Positions 24,702-31,919 of a stretch of 33,815 nucleotides of DNA are shown here, piece by piece. Both the position numbers and the translations under genes were made by a program. Positions within the stretch are counted from its first letter, which is position 1. Each line of letters begins with the position of its first letter. The DNA is from an uncultured Caryophanales bacterium (GTDB taxonomy: Bacteria > Bacillota_I > Bacilli_A > RF39 > UBA660): NCBI GenBank assembly GCA_947302515.1, contig CAMYVT010000018.1, positions 1 through 33,815 of the forward strand, given 5' to 3'. The notes beneath the pieces are model-generated. The model did no database searches, was not told where the DNA came from, and was given only the letters and a program-made list of their open reading frames with translations.

Positions 24702-24730
24702 ATTATATAATCATTTTCATTTTTTTACAA
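24702..24730 (-). promoter_or_regulatory. Promoter of the type VII secretion operon
   Basis: TTGTAA (24730-24725), 17-bp spacer, TATAAT (24707-24702) on the minus strand. The -35 begins right after the T run of the terminator at 24736-24755. Confidence 0.65.
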
Positions 24731-24735
24731 TATAA

Positions 24736-24755
24736 AAACCCACTTTTGTGGGTTT
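24736..24755 (-). terminator. Terminator of a short transcript between rpsI and essC
   Basis: An 8-bp GC-rich hairpin (24736-24743 with 24748-24755, loop TTTT) is followed by a T-rich tail on the minus strand. Confidence 0.75.
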
Positions 24756-24846
24756 AAAACTCATTATTATTCTTTATTAAATACTATTATCTACATAATT
24801 CTTCTATTATAGATGCCAACTTTTTTTCATTATCCCATGAATCAAT
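24736..24846 (-). ncRNA. Candidate small RNA or gene remnant between rpsI and essC
   Basis: A promoter (TTGGTC 24882-24877, 18-bp spacer, TATAAT 24858-24853) and the hairpin terminator at 24736-24755 bracket about 110 nt with no usable open frame. The longest ATG frame is seven codons. One frame reads IIDSWDNEKKLASIIEELCR and then stops near 24792. It looks protein-like but has no start, so the region may be a decayed gene that kept its promoter and terminator, or a small RNA. Confidence 0.4.
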
Positions 24847-24866
24847 TATTTTATTATATATTTAAA

Positions 24867-24894
24867 CACAAAAAAAGACCAATAATGGTCTTTT
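24867..24894 (-). terminator. Terminator of the rplM-rpsI operon
   Basis: An 8-bp hairpin (24873-24880 with 24887-24894) is followed by a T run on the minus strand, directly after rpsI. Confidence 0.85.
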
Positions 24895-24903
24895 GAAAAC
24901 TGA

Positions 24904-25329
24904 TTAACGTTTTGAGAATTGTGGAGCACGACGTGCTTTCTTCAATCCTGGTTTCTTACGTTCTTTCTTACGAGAATCTCTTGTTATAAATCCTGCAACT
25001 TTAAGAGTTTTTCTAAAGCTATTTTCTGAATCAGCTGGAGTAGTTTTATCATAATCTAATAAAGCTCTAGTGATTCCTAAACGAATAGCTCCTGTTTGTC
25101 CTTGGAAACCTCCACCTTTTACTTGTGCATCTACATCAAACATTTCTTTAGTATTAGTTAATTCAAGTGGTTGAGTTAAGTCCATTACACAGATTTCAGA
25201 TGGGAAGTAATCTCTTACGTCTCTTCCATTAACTGTGATTTTACCTTTTCCTGGAGTAAGTGTAACTCTTGCAACACTTGTTTTTCTGTGTCCAGTTCCA
25301 GTATATGTGTTTTTCATTTCTTTTGCCAT
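24904..25329 (-). CDS. rpsI: Ribosomal protein S9
   Basis: The 141-residue protein carries the S9 signatures: [34 protein letters not shown], and the invariant C-terminal tail ending RRAPQFSKR, which reaches the ribosomal P site. The N-terminus is a few residues longer than the B. subtilis protein. GGAGGG precedes the ATG, and the gene follows rplM by 13 bp, the usual Firmicutes pair. It ends at a hairpin terminator. Confidence 0.98.
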   Translation of the reverse strand: MAKEMKNTYTGTGHRKTSVARVTLTPGKGKITVNGRDVRDYFPSEICVMDLTQPLELTNTKEMFDVDAQVKGGGFQGQTGAIRLGITRALLDYDKTTPADSENSFRKTLKVAGFITRDSRKKERKKPGLKKARRAPQFSKR

Positions 25330-25342
25330 ACTTTAAACCCTC

Positions 25343-25774
25343 CTACTTAACCTCTAATACTTCTGGTTTTTGTGCTTGTTGATTATGTTCTGCACCAGCG
25401 TATACATGTAGTTTTCTATACATATCTCTTCCTAATCTGTTGTGTGGTAGCATACCTTTTACAGCTCTTTCTACCATTTCTTCAGGATATTGTTCTCTCA
25501 TTACTCTTGCTGTTCTTTCTCTCAATCCACCTTGATACATTGAGTGGTTATAATATATTTTCTTATCTAATTTATCACCAGTTAATTCAACTTTTGATGC
25601 ATTGATAATAATAATATTATCTCCACAATCAATATGTGGTGTGTAAGTTGGTTTATGTTTTCCGCGTAAGTAAGTTGCAGCTAGAGTTGCTACTCTACCT
25701 AATGGCTTACCTGCAGCATCAATAACATACCATTTACGTTCTACAGTTTCTTTCTTTTGCATATAACTTGTCAT
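25343..25774 (-). CDS. rplM: Ribosomal protein L13
   Basis: The 143-residue protein from the ATG at 25774 ([20 protein letters not shown]) contains the L13 blocks [37 protein letters not shown] and [21 protein letters not shown]. The open frame continues 35 codons upstream, but that part is the leader. AAAGGAG lies 8 nt before the chosen ATG, and the start fits the family length. It is first in the operon with rpsI and is preceded by a hairpin leader and a strong promoter. Confidence 0.98.
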   Translation of the reverse strand: MTSYMQKKETVERKWYVIDAAGKPLGRVATLAATYLRGKHKPTYTPHIDCGDNIIIINASKVELTGDKLDKKIYYNHSMYQGGLRERTARVMREQYPEEMVERAVKGMLPHNRLGRDMYRKLHVYAGAEHNQQAQKPEVLEVK

Positions 25775-25794
25775 ATTTTTTTCTCCTTTTACTC

Positions 25795-25821
25795 TAACTA
25801 GAATTTCCCGGGTTCTAGTTA
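25795..25821 (-). promoter_or_regulatory. rplM leader hairpin, possible L13 autoregulatory leader
   Basis: A 9-bp perfect hairpin (25795-25803 with 25813-25821, 9-nt loop containing CCCGGG) lies in the 5' leader, about 20 nt before the start codon. There is no T run after it, so it is not a terminator. Firmicutes rplM leaders are known to bind L13; whether this matches that family is not checked. Confidence 0.5.
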
Positions 25822-25850
25822 AGGTGGGATATTTGAATGTACCGATTAGA

Positions 25851-25879
25851 ATTATACTAAAAAAAGTATTAAAAATCAA
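25851..25879 (-). promoter_or_regulatory. rplM-rpsI promoter, overlapping the upstream terminator
   Basis: TTGATT (25879-25874), 17-bp spacer, TATAAT (25856-25851). The -35 lies in the loop of the preceding terminator. Confidence 0.75.
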
Positions 25880-25887
25880 TACTTTTT
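25859..25887 (-). terminator. Terminator of the two small genes upstream of rplM
   Basis: A 10-bp hairpin (25861-25870 with 25878-25887, 7-nt loop) is followed by a T run on the minus strand. Confidence 0.75.
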
Positions 25888-25894
25888 CTTTATT

Positions 25895-26197
25895 TTATAT
25901 AGTTTTTACATCTGTTATTTCAGGTAATTCTGGCTCTAATAAATCCATTCTTATTAAAGCTTGCTCTAATTCCTCATCAGACATTGATTGAACATAAGCA
26001 GATGCATATCTTTCGTGTATCTGTTCTCTTGTATGTCCTTCTATACTATTTGCAGCTATCGTAGTAGCTGTACAAGCTGTAGATGTAAATGCAAGGTTTT
26101 GTGCATTCTCTTTATTCAATGTTTTATTTTTTCTATCATATAGAGATATTGCAGATCCAGTACATGCTACTGCGCATGTAAGTAATGTTATATCCAT
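25895..26197 (-). CDS. Small hypothetical protein, paralogue of the one at 27027-27365
   Basis: The 100-residue protein has two moderately hydrophobic small-residue helices (about 3-18 and 34-50, rich in Ala, Cys and Thr). A charged C-terminal half follows with YASAYVQSMSDEELEQAL. It shares the pattern SA-x-S/T-x-YD....KTL, then FT-x-T, then Y....Y-V/I-x-S-M/L-S/T-D....L with the protein encoded at 27027-27365, so the two look like diverged copies. It starts one base after the stop of the 249-residue gene and is co-transcribed with it. No family is recognised. Confidence 0.6.
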   Translation of the reverse strand: MDITLLTCAVACTGSAISLYDRKNKTLNKENAQNLAFTSTACTATTIAANSIEGHTREQIHERYASAYVQSMSDEELEQALIRMDLLEPELPEITDVKTI

Positions 26198-26198
26198 A

Positions 26199-26948
26199 TT
26201 ACATTCCCCCTTTTACTTTTTGAGCAGCTCTTTCTTCTTGAGCTTTTCTAAACATTTCTCTCATTTGTCTTAATTGCTCTAAATTATCTATATTATCAAT
26301 TATTTCATCAAATGTTGGCAATGATTCGCTTTGTTCAATACTTTTATGAATAACCTCTGCTGCTGCTCCATATTCCTCAATATGTCTCTGCGTTGAAGCT
26401 CTTTCTCTTCTTTCAAGTATTGGTTGTAATCTTTCTAGCTTACATAAGTTATAGTTTTGAATATTTACACATTCAAAGTTTATCGCAGTACTTAATAATT
26501 CTATTACTAGTAATGGCGCAGCAAATGGAATACTTAGTACTGTTCCTGCTATGAATATTGGTACTAGAATAGCATTTTTTATTAAACCTCTTTGATGTAC
26601 TTGTTTATTCCATTGTAGGTATCCTAATAACTCTGTAGGTCTTCTATTATCAATATGATAATTTCTATTCCTTTCCTCATTCATTTCTTTTCTTATTGCC
26701 ATTTTAGCTAATTTTGTTCTATTTCTTATCTCTTGTCTTTCTTCATCTGTTTTTGCTCTTTTCAAAGCTCTTCTTTGTTGTCTATCACAATAATTATCAT
26801 AATGTTGAATGAAATTTGGAAAGAATTTTTTAATTATTTTAAATTTTAATTTTTCAACTCCCAAAACTACTTTTTGGAATTTAACAGCTCCTAATCTTTC
26901 ATAAAGAGCTAATCTTCTTTTATACTCATCTCTTTCATTTTTTTTCAT
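26199..26948 (-). CDS. Hypothetical membrane-hairpin protein with charged coiled arms
   Basis: The 249-residue protein has a very basic N-terminal arm (1-115, rich in Arg and Lys) and a hydrophobic hairpin at about 121-155 (IKNAILVPIFIAGTVLSIPF and following). A charged helical tail (160-240) ends GGM. No signal peptide or known motif is present. It has its own promoter and is followed by the 100-residue paralogue gene. The pair, with the gene at 27027, sits as an insertion between truA and rplM, which are usually adjacent. Function unknown. Confidence 0.6.
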   Translation of the reverse strand: MKKNERDEYKRRLALYERLGAVKFQKVVLGVEKLKFKIIKKFFPNFIQHYDNYCDRQQRRALKRAKTDEERQEIRNRTKLAKMAIRKEMNEERNRNYHIDNRRPTELLGYLQWNKQVHQRGLIKNAILVPIFIAGTVLSIPFAAPLLVIELLSTAINFECVNIQNYNLCKLERLQPILERRERASTQRHIEEYGAAAEVIHKSIEQSESLPTFDEIIDNIDNLEQLRQMREMFRKAQEERAAQKVKGGM

Positions 26949-26981
26949 ATAACCAAACCCCTATATCTCATATGTGGGTAA

Positions 26982-27010
26982 ATTATACCACAAAATCACA
27001 AAAAAAGCAA
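26982..27010 (-). promoter_or_regulatory. Promoter of the 249-residue gene, overlapping the upstream terminator
   Basis: TTGCTT (27010-27005), 17-bp spacer, TATAAT (26987-26982) with an extended TGG. The -35 is in the 3' arm of the preceding terminator. Confidence 0.65.
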
Positions 27011-27023
27011 CATTTGTTGCTTT
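26996..27023 (-). terminator. Terminator after the small gene downstream of truA
   Basis: An 8-bp hairpin (27004-27011 with 27016-27023, loop ATTT) is followed by a T run on the minus strand. Confidence 0.8.
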
Positions 27024-27026
27024 ATA

Positions 27027-27365
27027 CTATCTAGTTCTTGAATGATCAAATGTTTCTTGATCACCATTAATTTGAGTATCTAGATATACCAAAAACTCAT
27101 CTTCTTTTGCTGCTAATTTCTTTTCCATCTCTACTAATTGAGTATCTGTTAATGAATCTATATAATTTGCCATATAATAATCATTTTTTGCCTCTAAATT
27201 AGTTACTCCAGTAGTAAATGTTGCAGTAAAACCTGTTATTGTTGATGATCTTAGAGTTTTATCTTCTACAAGATCATATGCTGTTCCTGCTGATAAAGCC
27301 GAACTCATTGTAGCTAATATTGCTACTGGTTCTACTGGTATTGGATAAGCTGATATAAGTGTCAT
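27027..27365 (-). CDS. Small hypothetical protein, paralogue of the one at 25895-26197
   Basis: The 112-residue protein has a hydrophobic N-terminal part (PVAILATMSSALSAGTAYDL) and a second small-residue stretch (SSTITGFTATFTTGVTNL). A charged tail follows with YYMANYIDSLTDTQLVEMEK. It starts 19 bp after truA with GGGGAGGGG as ribosome site, so it is in the truA transcript. The similarity to the 100-residue protein is described in that entry. It is not a recognised family. Confidence 0.6.
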   Translation of the reverse strand: MTLISAYPIPVEPVAILATMSSALSAGTAYDLVEDKTLRSSTITGFTATFTTGVTNLEAKNDYYMANYIDSLTDTQLVEMEKKLAAKEDEFLVYLDTQINGDQETFDHSRTR

Positions 27366-27384
27366 ATTTTTCCCCTCCCCTGAC

Positions 27385-28116
27385 TTAATATATTACATCT
27401 ATCAAATAAAGTCCTTCTGCTGGTGCAGTTTTTCCTGACTTTGTTCTATCTTTGCTCTTTATGATACTTTTAATGGCTTCTGGAGCTATTTTCCCTTCAC
27501 CTATACGTATTAGTATTCCAACCATATTTCTTACCTGATAACGAAGAAATCCATTGCCTCTGAAGCTTATTATTAATAAATCTTTCTTTTCCATTACCTT
27601 TGTCTTAGTAATTGTTCTAATACAATTATCTTTTTCTTTATTATCAGTAACAAAAGCTCTAAAATCATGTTCTCCTTCAAAGTATTTAATTGCTTCTTTG
27701 ATTTTATCAATATCTAATTCATGATTATATTGAAATACATAATTTCTTTCTAATGGATTATATTCTCCTAGATTTATTCTATATTCATATATTTTTTCTT
27801 TGACATTGTATCTAGCATGAAAATTATCATTTACTTCTTTTGTTTCAATAACATGAATATCATCTGGTAGAAAGCTGTTTAGAGCTCTCTTTAATTTCTT
27901 TTCTGTTATTTTAATGTCTATATCTGCATGTCCATACTGAGATAAAGCATGAACTCCTTTATCTGTTCTACCTGTTGCTACTATAACTGTTTTTTTATTA
28001 TTATTTACTCTAGTTAGAGCATCTTCCATCTTTTCTTGAATTGTTTCTAACCCCTTCTGTGACTGAAAACCTGCATAGTTAGATCCATCATAGGAGAATT
28101 TAATCAAGTATCTCAT
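27385..28116 (-). CDS. truA: tRNA pseudouridine synthase A
   Basis: The 243-residue protein has the TruA signatures: KFSYDGSNYAGFQSQ (6-20), the catalytic motif GRTDKGVHA with Asp52, FLPDDIHV, NFHARY, YEYRI and FLRYQVRNMVG. The usual motif reads GRTDAGVHA; the Lys is a mild change. TruA modifies U38-U40 in the anticodon arm of tRNA. GAGGTGAA precedes the ATG. Its position after two EcfA-like genes matches the Bacilli order ecfA1-ecfA2-ecfT-truA, except that ecfT is absent. Confidence 0.96.
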   Translation of the reverse strand: MRYLIKFSYDGSNYAGFQSQKGLETIQEKMEDALTRVNNNKKTVIVATGRTDKGVHALSQYGHADIDIKITEKKLKRALNSFLPDDIHVIETKEVNDNFHARYNVKEKIYEYRINLGEYNPLERNYVFQYNHELDIDKIKEAIKYFEGEHDFRAFVTDNKEKDNCIRTITKTKVMEKKDLLIISFRGNGFLRYQVRNMVGILIRIGEGKIAPEAIKSIIKSKDRTKSGKTAPAEGLYLIDVIY

Positions 28117-28125
28117 ATTTCACCT

Positions 28126-28917
28126 CTATACGTGTTTATATATATCCTTAATAATATCTCTTATATCTTTAAAATAATCTATTTTAATATTCTTATTCTT
28201 TATAGCTAAGTATGTTATTTCTATTATTTCTGGTAGATCTATTTTATGTTTTTTTAAATAATCTACTTGTTTATAAGCATCCAATGTATTTTCATTGATA
28301 ATTATTTTATCATTCTTATATATTATCAAATGCTCTGTTTCTTTTAGTAATACTTCTGGATCAATTGAGGCAATAACTATTGCTTTATTATATTGATCCT
28401 TTATTCTTTTTAAAACCATCATTATTTTCTTTCTGTTCTTCATATCTAATACTTTTAATGGTTCTTCTAATATTATTATTTCTGGATTTAATAATAGTTC
28501 TTTTGCTATTTGTACTAATTTCTTCTCTGATGTTGATAAAGAGAAAATATATCTCTCTAATAGGGATGCATCTAAACCTACAATTTTTAAGGAATCTCTA
28601 AGCTTTTTTTGTAGATTTTTAGGATACACCTCTCTTTTTTTGATATATTCTATCATATCTTCTTCTATTGTCAAGCAATTTGCTTTGTTATCAGTACTTT
28701 CAGGAATATATGATATTTTCCTTTTAATATCATAATAATCTTTTTCTTTTAATTCTTTGTTATTAACAAATATATTTTTAATATTATCACTATTTAATTT
28801 TATTAGACTTATTATTTCATCTAAATGATTTCCTGTAATACCATTTATCTCTTTTTCTTTAATTGTAAAACTTAGTTTATTATCTTTATATTTATAATTC
28901 TTAAACTCTAATTCCAT
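28126..28917 (-). CDS. Degenerate EcfA2-like ABC ATPase without a P-loop
   Basis: The 263-residue protein keeps the ABC ATPase frame but the Walker A region reads GITGNHLD (26-33), lacking the Lys and Ser/Thr needed to bind ATP phosphates. The signature region reads SLSTSEKKLVQIAKELLLNP instead of LSGGQ, and the Walker B is IIILEEP. The switch histidine region reads IASIDPE. The C-terminal region (HKIDLPEIIEITYL) fits the end domain of EcfA proteins. It overlaps the preceding EcfA-like gene by 10 bp and is followed after 9 bp by truA, where ecfT would be expected. An ATPase is unlikely; a structural or regulatory role, or slow decay, is possible. Confidence 0.75.
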   Translation of the reverse strand: MELEFKNYKYKDNKLSFTIKEKEINGITGNHLDEIISLIKLNSDNIKNIFVNNKELKEKDYYDIKRKISYIPESTDNKANCLTIEEDMIEYIKKREVYPKNLQKKLRDSLKIVGLDASLLERYIFSLSTSEKKLVQIAKELLLNPEIIILEEPLKVLDMKNRKKIMMVLKRIKDQYNKAIVIASIDPEVLLKETEHLIIYKNDKIIINENTLDAYKQVDYLKKHKIDLPEIIEITYLAIKNKNIKIDYFKDIRDIIKDIYKHV

Positions 28918-29672
28918 AAAACATTTATTAATCTTTCTTTATCTAATTCTACATTTTTTATTAATTCATAATCTCTAAGTTTTACTGATAAATCAACCAT
29001 GAATGGTACATTTAAGCCTGCTTTATTAATAATATTATCATTTTGAAGTACTGTTAATGGCTCACCTTGAAGTATTACTTCTCCTTCTTTTATGATATAT
29101 AATTTATCTGTTAATAGTGAATGATTAAGACTTGTGGAAGTTATTAAAAAACCTTGTTTATATTTAGAGATACACTTCTTAATAAAATCATATACATCAT
29201 CCAATTCATTATTGTTTAAATAATAATCCAAAGAATCTATTACTATTAGTTCACTACACTTACATACTGATAAGGCTATTTGAGAAATTATTATTTCTTT
29301 TGTTGTTAATCTGTTTATATTTTTATCAAGTATTTTATTTTGTTCTTTTTTCAAGAATTCTATTTTATTTTTATCTATATTTTGATATTGTAATTCTCCT
29401 AATAAAGATTTCTCATTGAATACTATTTCTTTTGGATATATTACTTGAATTAAATTATTATATACTTCTAAAGAATAGTCTTTTATATCTTTTCCTTTTA
29501 GATTAATATTACTTTCACATGCTGTTTTTCTGTCTAAAATTCTACATAGTGTTGTTTTGCCACTGTTATTAGAACCTGAAATGGTTGTTATTTTACTTTT
29601 TTCTATACATAAAGTTATATTTCTAAATAATTCTTCATATTTTAAGTTATTTATATTTAAAATTACTTCCAT
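28908..29672 (-). CDS. Degenerate EcfA1-like ABC ATPase with intact P-loop
   Basis: The 254-residue protein has Walker A GSNNSGKT (33-40). The ABC signature is LTTKE (122-126), and the Walker B ELIVIDSLD has Ser147 in place of the catalytic Glu. The H-loop region reads ITSTSLN, without His. The C-terminal block GLNVPFMVDLSVKLRDYELI is typical of EcfA subunits of energy-coupling-factor transporters. The frame extends five codons upstream from a TTG; I use the ATG at 29672 because GGGGGG stands 7 nt before it. It probably binds ATP, but hydrolysis is doubtful. It follows the SDR gene and a weak hairpin, with no promoter of its own seen. Confidence 0.75.
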   Translation of the reverse strand: MEVILNINNLKYEELFRNITLCIEKSKITTISGSNNSGKTTLCRILDRKTACESNINLKGKDIKDYSLEVYNNLIQVIYPKEIVFNEKSLLGELQYQNIDKNKIEFLKKEQNKILDKNINRLTTKEIIISQIALSVCKCSELIVIDSLDYYLNNNELDDVYDFIKKCISKYKQGFLITSTSLNHSLLTDKLYIIKEGEVILQGEPLTVLQNDNIINKAGLNVPFMVDLSVKLRDYELIKNVELDKERLINVLWN

Positions 29673-29695
29673 ATTCATTCCCCCCAAAGAATTTA

Positions 29696-29718
29696 AAAGC
29701 CAACTTTTAGCTGGCTTT
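29696..29718 (-). terminator. Weak terminator or attenuator after the SDR gene
   Basis: A 9-bp hairpin with one G-U pair (29696-29704 with 29710-29718) is followed only by TTTAAATTCTTT, so read-through into the EcfA-like genes is likely. The SDR stop codon is in the loop. Confidence 0.6.
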
Positions 29719-30462
29719 CTTTTTTTGAATTCTATATATCATTTTTAGTAGATATTTATCTGAGACAAATCTACTAAAGAATTTAGCACATTTCATTTTA
29801 AATCCAGGAATTATTAACATCTTGTTTTTAAACATTTTATCTATTGCATATTTGGCAACATCAGCACTCTTCATTGGTTTTACTGAGAAGTGTACTCCTG
29901 CAACATTATTAAAGTTTGTTTCTACTGGTCCAGGACATAATACTGAAACATGAACATTTTTCTTTTTCTTCTTTTCTTCATAATATAATGCTTCAGTTAA
30001 CTGATATACATATGATTTAGTTGCATAATATGTACTCATTAAAGGTCCAGGTTGAAATGCTGCAGATGATGCTACATTCATTATATAAGTATCTGTATCC
30101 CTTTTTTCCATATCTTTTACCATATATTTTGTTAAGATATGTACTGCTTTGATATTGGTATTAATAAGCTCCAAATCCTTATTAAGATCAGTATCTGTCA
30201 AAAATCCAAAATCCCCTAATCCAGCGTTATTGATAAGTATATCGACATTTTCTTTCTTAGCAATAACATATAAGTCTTTTACCCTTTGTTCATTTGATAA
30301 GTCCGCTACTACAATAGTAGTTTTAGTAGGTAGTAGCTCTTGAATTTTTTCAAGTTTTTCTTTATTTCGTGAAACTAATATAAGTTCACAATCTTTAGTA
30401 GCTAAATACTTTGCCATATCAAGACCTAAGCCGGACGAAGCTCCAGTGATTAATGCCTTCAT
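29707..30462 (-). CDS. Short-chain dehydrogenase/reductase (classical SDR)
   Basis: The 251-residue protein has the NAD(P)-binding motif TGASSGLG (6-13), ADLS, NNAG (78-81), a catalytic Ser at 132-133 (NVASSAA), Tyr145-x3-Lys149 (YYATK), and PGPVETNF. Arg32 after the second strand (LVSRN) suggests NADP preference. The length is normal. A hydrophobic and basic C-terminal stretch (FFSRFVSDKYLLKMIYRIQK) resembles SDRs that act on lipids or keto-acyl substrates, but the substrate cannot be assigned. GTAGGTGAT precedes the ATG. It is inserted between rplQ and the EcfA-like genes in the otherwise conserved order. Confidence 0.9.
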   Translation of the reverse strand: MKALITGASSGLGLDMAKYLATKDCELILVSRNKEKLEKIQELLPTKTTIVVADLSNEQRVKDLYVIAKKENVDILINNAGLGDFGFLTDTDLNKDLELINTNIKAVHILTKYMVKDMEKRDTDTYIMNVASSAAFQPGPLMSTYYATKSYVYQLTEALYYEEKKKKKNVHVSVLCPGPVETNFNNVAGVHFSVKPMKSADVAKYAIDKMFKNKMLIIPGFKMKCAKFFSRFVSDKYLLKMIYRIQKKKAS

Positions 30463-30483
30463 AATATCACCTACTCATAATTA

Positions 30484-30512
30484 TTATAACAAATCGATAT
30501 ATATTATACAAG
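30484..30512 (-). promoter_or_regulatory. Promoter of the SDR gene and probably of the EcfA-like/truA genes
   Basis: TTGTAT (30512-30507), 17-bp spacer, TATAAT (30489-30484) with an extended TGT. Confidence 0.65.
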
Positions 30513-30528
30513 CTTCTCTTTTTTAACA

Positions 30529-30556
30529 AAAAGAAAAGGATTATATATCCTTTTCC
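30529..30556 (-). terminator. Terminator of the DUF6273-like gene
   Basis: A 9-bp hairpin (30534-30542 with 30548-30556) is followed by a T run on the minus strand. Confidence 0.8.
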
Positions 30557-30568
30557 TTAATTATAAAT

Positions 30569-31837
30569 TTATCCTATTCTAAATGCTGGTGAAACTCCAG
30601 CCTCTTGACTTGCAGTACGATAATTGCTGCTTCCATCAGTATTTGCTATATAGAAAGAACTATTTGTGCCAAAATAGGCCGAACGAAACCACCAACGACT
30701 ACGTGTTGTATTTAGATATTTTACTGCTCGGGAATAGCTTGATGTATTTACTCCCAAACTACTATAATAATCTAACTGTCTAGTATAGTTATAAGAAGTA
30801 TCATAATAACTAATTCCTACGACTGGATCTCCATCTGTATCTTCCCATACTTCATGTGTTGCTAAAAAATATAATTTGTCAGTTGTTATAGAATTCTCTG
30901 TTCCTGATGGTCCATAACTTGATGTGACCATTGTATTCATTACTGCATTTCTTAATGTTTCAGGTAGTGCATTATAGATAGTATTATTAGCATAAGTTCT
31001 GGCTGTGCTTGCTGACCAACTTACATCACTTGTACTACTTGAATACATTTTTTGATTATTAATAATATCAGCAAATTCTAAAACAAAGCCGCAAGCAGTT
31101 TGACTAAATCCTTCTTGATTACATTCAGCTGGAGTTGATTTATTAGCTATTCTTAGTGTATGTGTTCCTAATGATCCCAAATTAACTTCTTTAGTATCTC
31201 CTACACTATATGCACTAGTATTTCCTCTTTGTACTGCCCCAATAATTGTATCCCATGAATCATCTGTAAATGATGTTGGATGTTGTACAGTAATTGCAGT
31301 TCCATCTGCTTGTACATATGTTACATCAAATGATATAGTTACAGTCTGAGCGGTAGCTGGTAAATCTTCAGGATTTACATCTGTTTTATATTCTACTCTT
31401 ACTTTGTATGTTTCTGTTGAATTTGAACTTAATAATTGTTTTTCTGCTATTTCAATATCATCAGAATAAGTTACTGTATATTTTAAATAAGCAGGTATAT
31501 TGGTAGTTTTACTTATAGTACTTATCATTGCATCAAGTGTTCCTGTATTTTTTGCATCTACAGTGAACTCATAAAATTCTCCAAGATCTTTTAATCTTAT
31601 TCTGAAAGATACTGTTGTTTTACTTGAATTTATAGTAGGAGCTTGAATTACTTGACTTCCAGTAACAGATCCACTTGTTACTTGAACATTATCCCAGAAA
31701 ACATTCCAGGTATTTCTATCAACATCTGCAGTCCCTGCAATAGTAAGTGTTGTAGTTAAATAAGCATATCCTATTCCTAAAAATGCTACCAAAATAATCA
31801 ATACTAATAATAATGACTGTTTCCTTCTGTGTCTCAT
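30569..31837 (-). CDS. Secreted protein with SipW-type signal and C-terminal DUF6273-like domain
   Basis: The 422-residue protein begins MRHRRKQSLLLVLIILVAFL, followed by GIGYA and LTIAGTA (about 21-37), the same signal layout as the TasA-like protein. Residues 40-195 are a beta-rich TasA/CalY-like region. Residues 200-422 resemble DUF6273: WDTIIGAVQRGN, VNLGSLGTHTLRI, a helix with YNALPETLRNAVM, TDKLYFLATHEVW, then RWWFRSAYF and GVSPAFRIG. This family looks like a C-type-lectin fold used for surface display in gut Firmicutes; binding target unknown. The frame extends ten codons upstream, but GGTGAT precedes the ATG at 31837. No wall anchor is present. Confidence 0.75.
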   Translation of the reverse strand: MRHRRKQSLLLVLIILVAFLGIGYAYLTTTLTIAGTADVDRNTWNVFWDNVQVTSGSVTGSQVIQAPTINSSKTTVSFRIRLKDLGEFYEFTVDAKNTGTLDAMISTISKTTNIPAYLKYTVTYSDDIEIAEKQLLSSNSTETYKVRVEYKTDVNPEDLPATAQTVTISFDVTYVQADGTAITVQHPTSFTDDSWDTIIGAVQRGNTSAYSVGDTKEVNLGSLGTHTLRIANKSTPAECNQEGFSQTACGFVLEFADIINNQKMYSSSTSDVSWSASTARTYANNTIYNALPETLRNAVMNTMVTSSYGPSGTENSITTDKLYFLATHEVWEDTDGDPVVGISYYDTSYNYTRQLDYYSSLGVNTSSYSRAVKYLNTTRSRWWFRSAYFGTNSSFYIANTDGSSNYRTASQEAGVSPAFRIG

Positions 31838-31857
31838 TCTATCACCTACTATACAGT

Positions 31858-31886
31858 AGTATATCACGAATTATTTTAATTAACAA
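31858..31886 (-). promoter_or_regulatory. Promoter of the DUF6273-like gene
   Basis: TTGTTA (31886-31881), 17-bp spacer, TATACT (31863-31858) with an extended TGA. The -35 starts in the T run of the rplQ terminator. Confidence 0.6.
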
Positions 31887-31908
31887 AAAAAACAAGTATT
31901 TATACTTG
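31884..31908 (-). terminator. Terminator of the rpsK-rpoA-rplQ transcript
   Basis: A 6-bp hairpin (31893-31898 with 31903-31908) is followed by eight T on the minus strand, just after rplQ. Confidence 0.75.
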
Positions 31909-31919
31909 CTTTTTATTAA

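Noticed and set aside
25775..25879. A 35-residue N-terminal extension of L13 in the open frame
   Set aside because: It runs through the promoter -10 and leader hairpin and does not fit the family; AAAGGAG marks the ATG at 25774.
30569..31837. A diversity-generating retroelement cassette around the DUF6273-like gene
   Set aside because: No reverse transcriptase, accessory gene or template repeat could be seen in the window.
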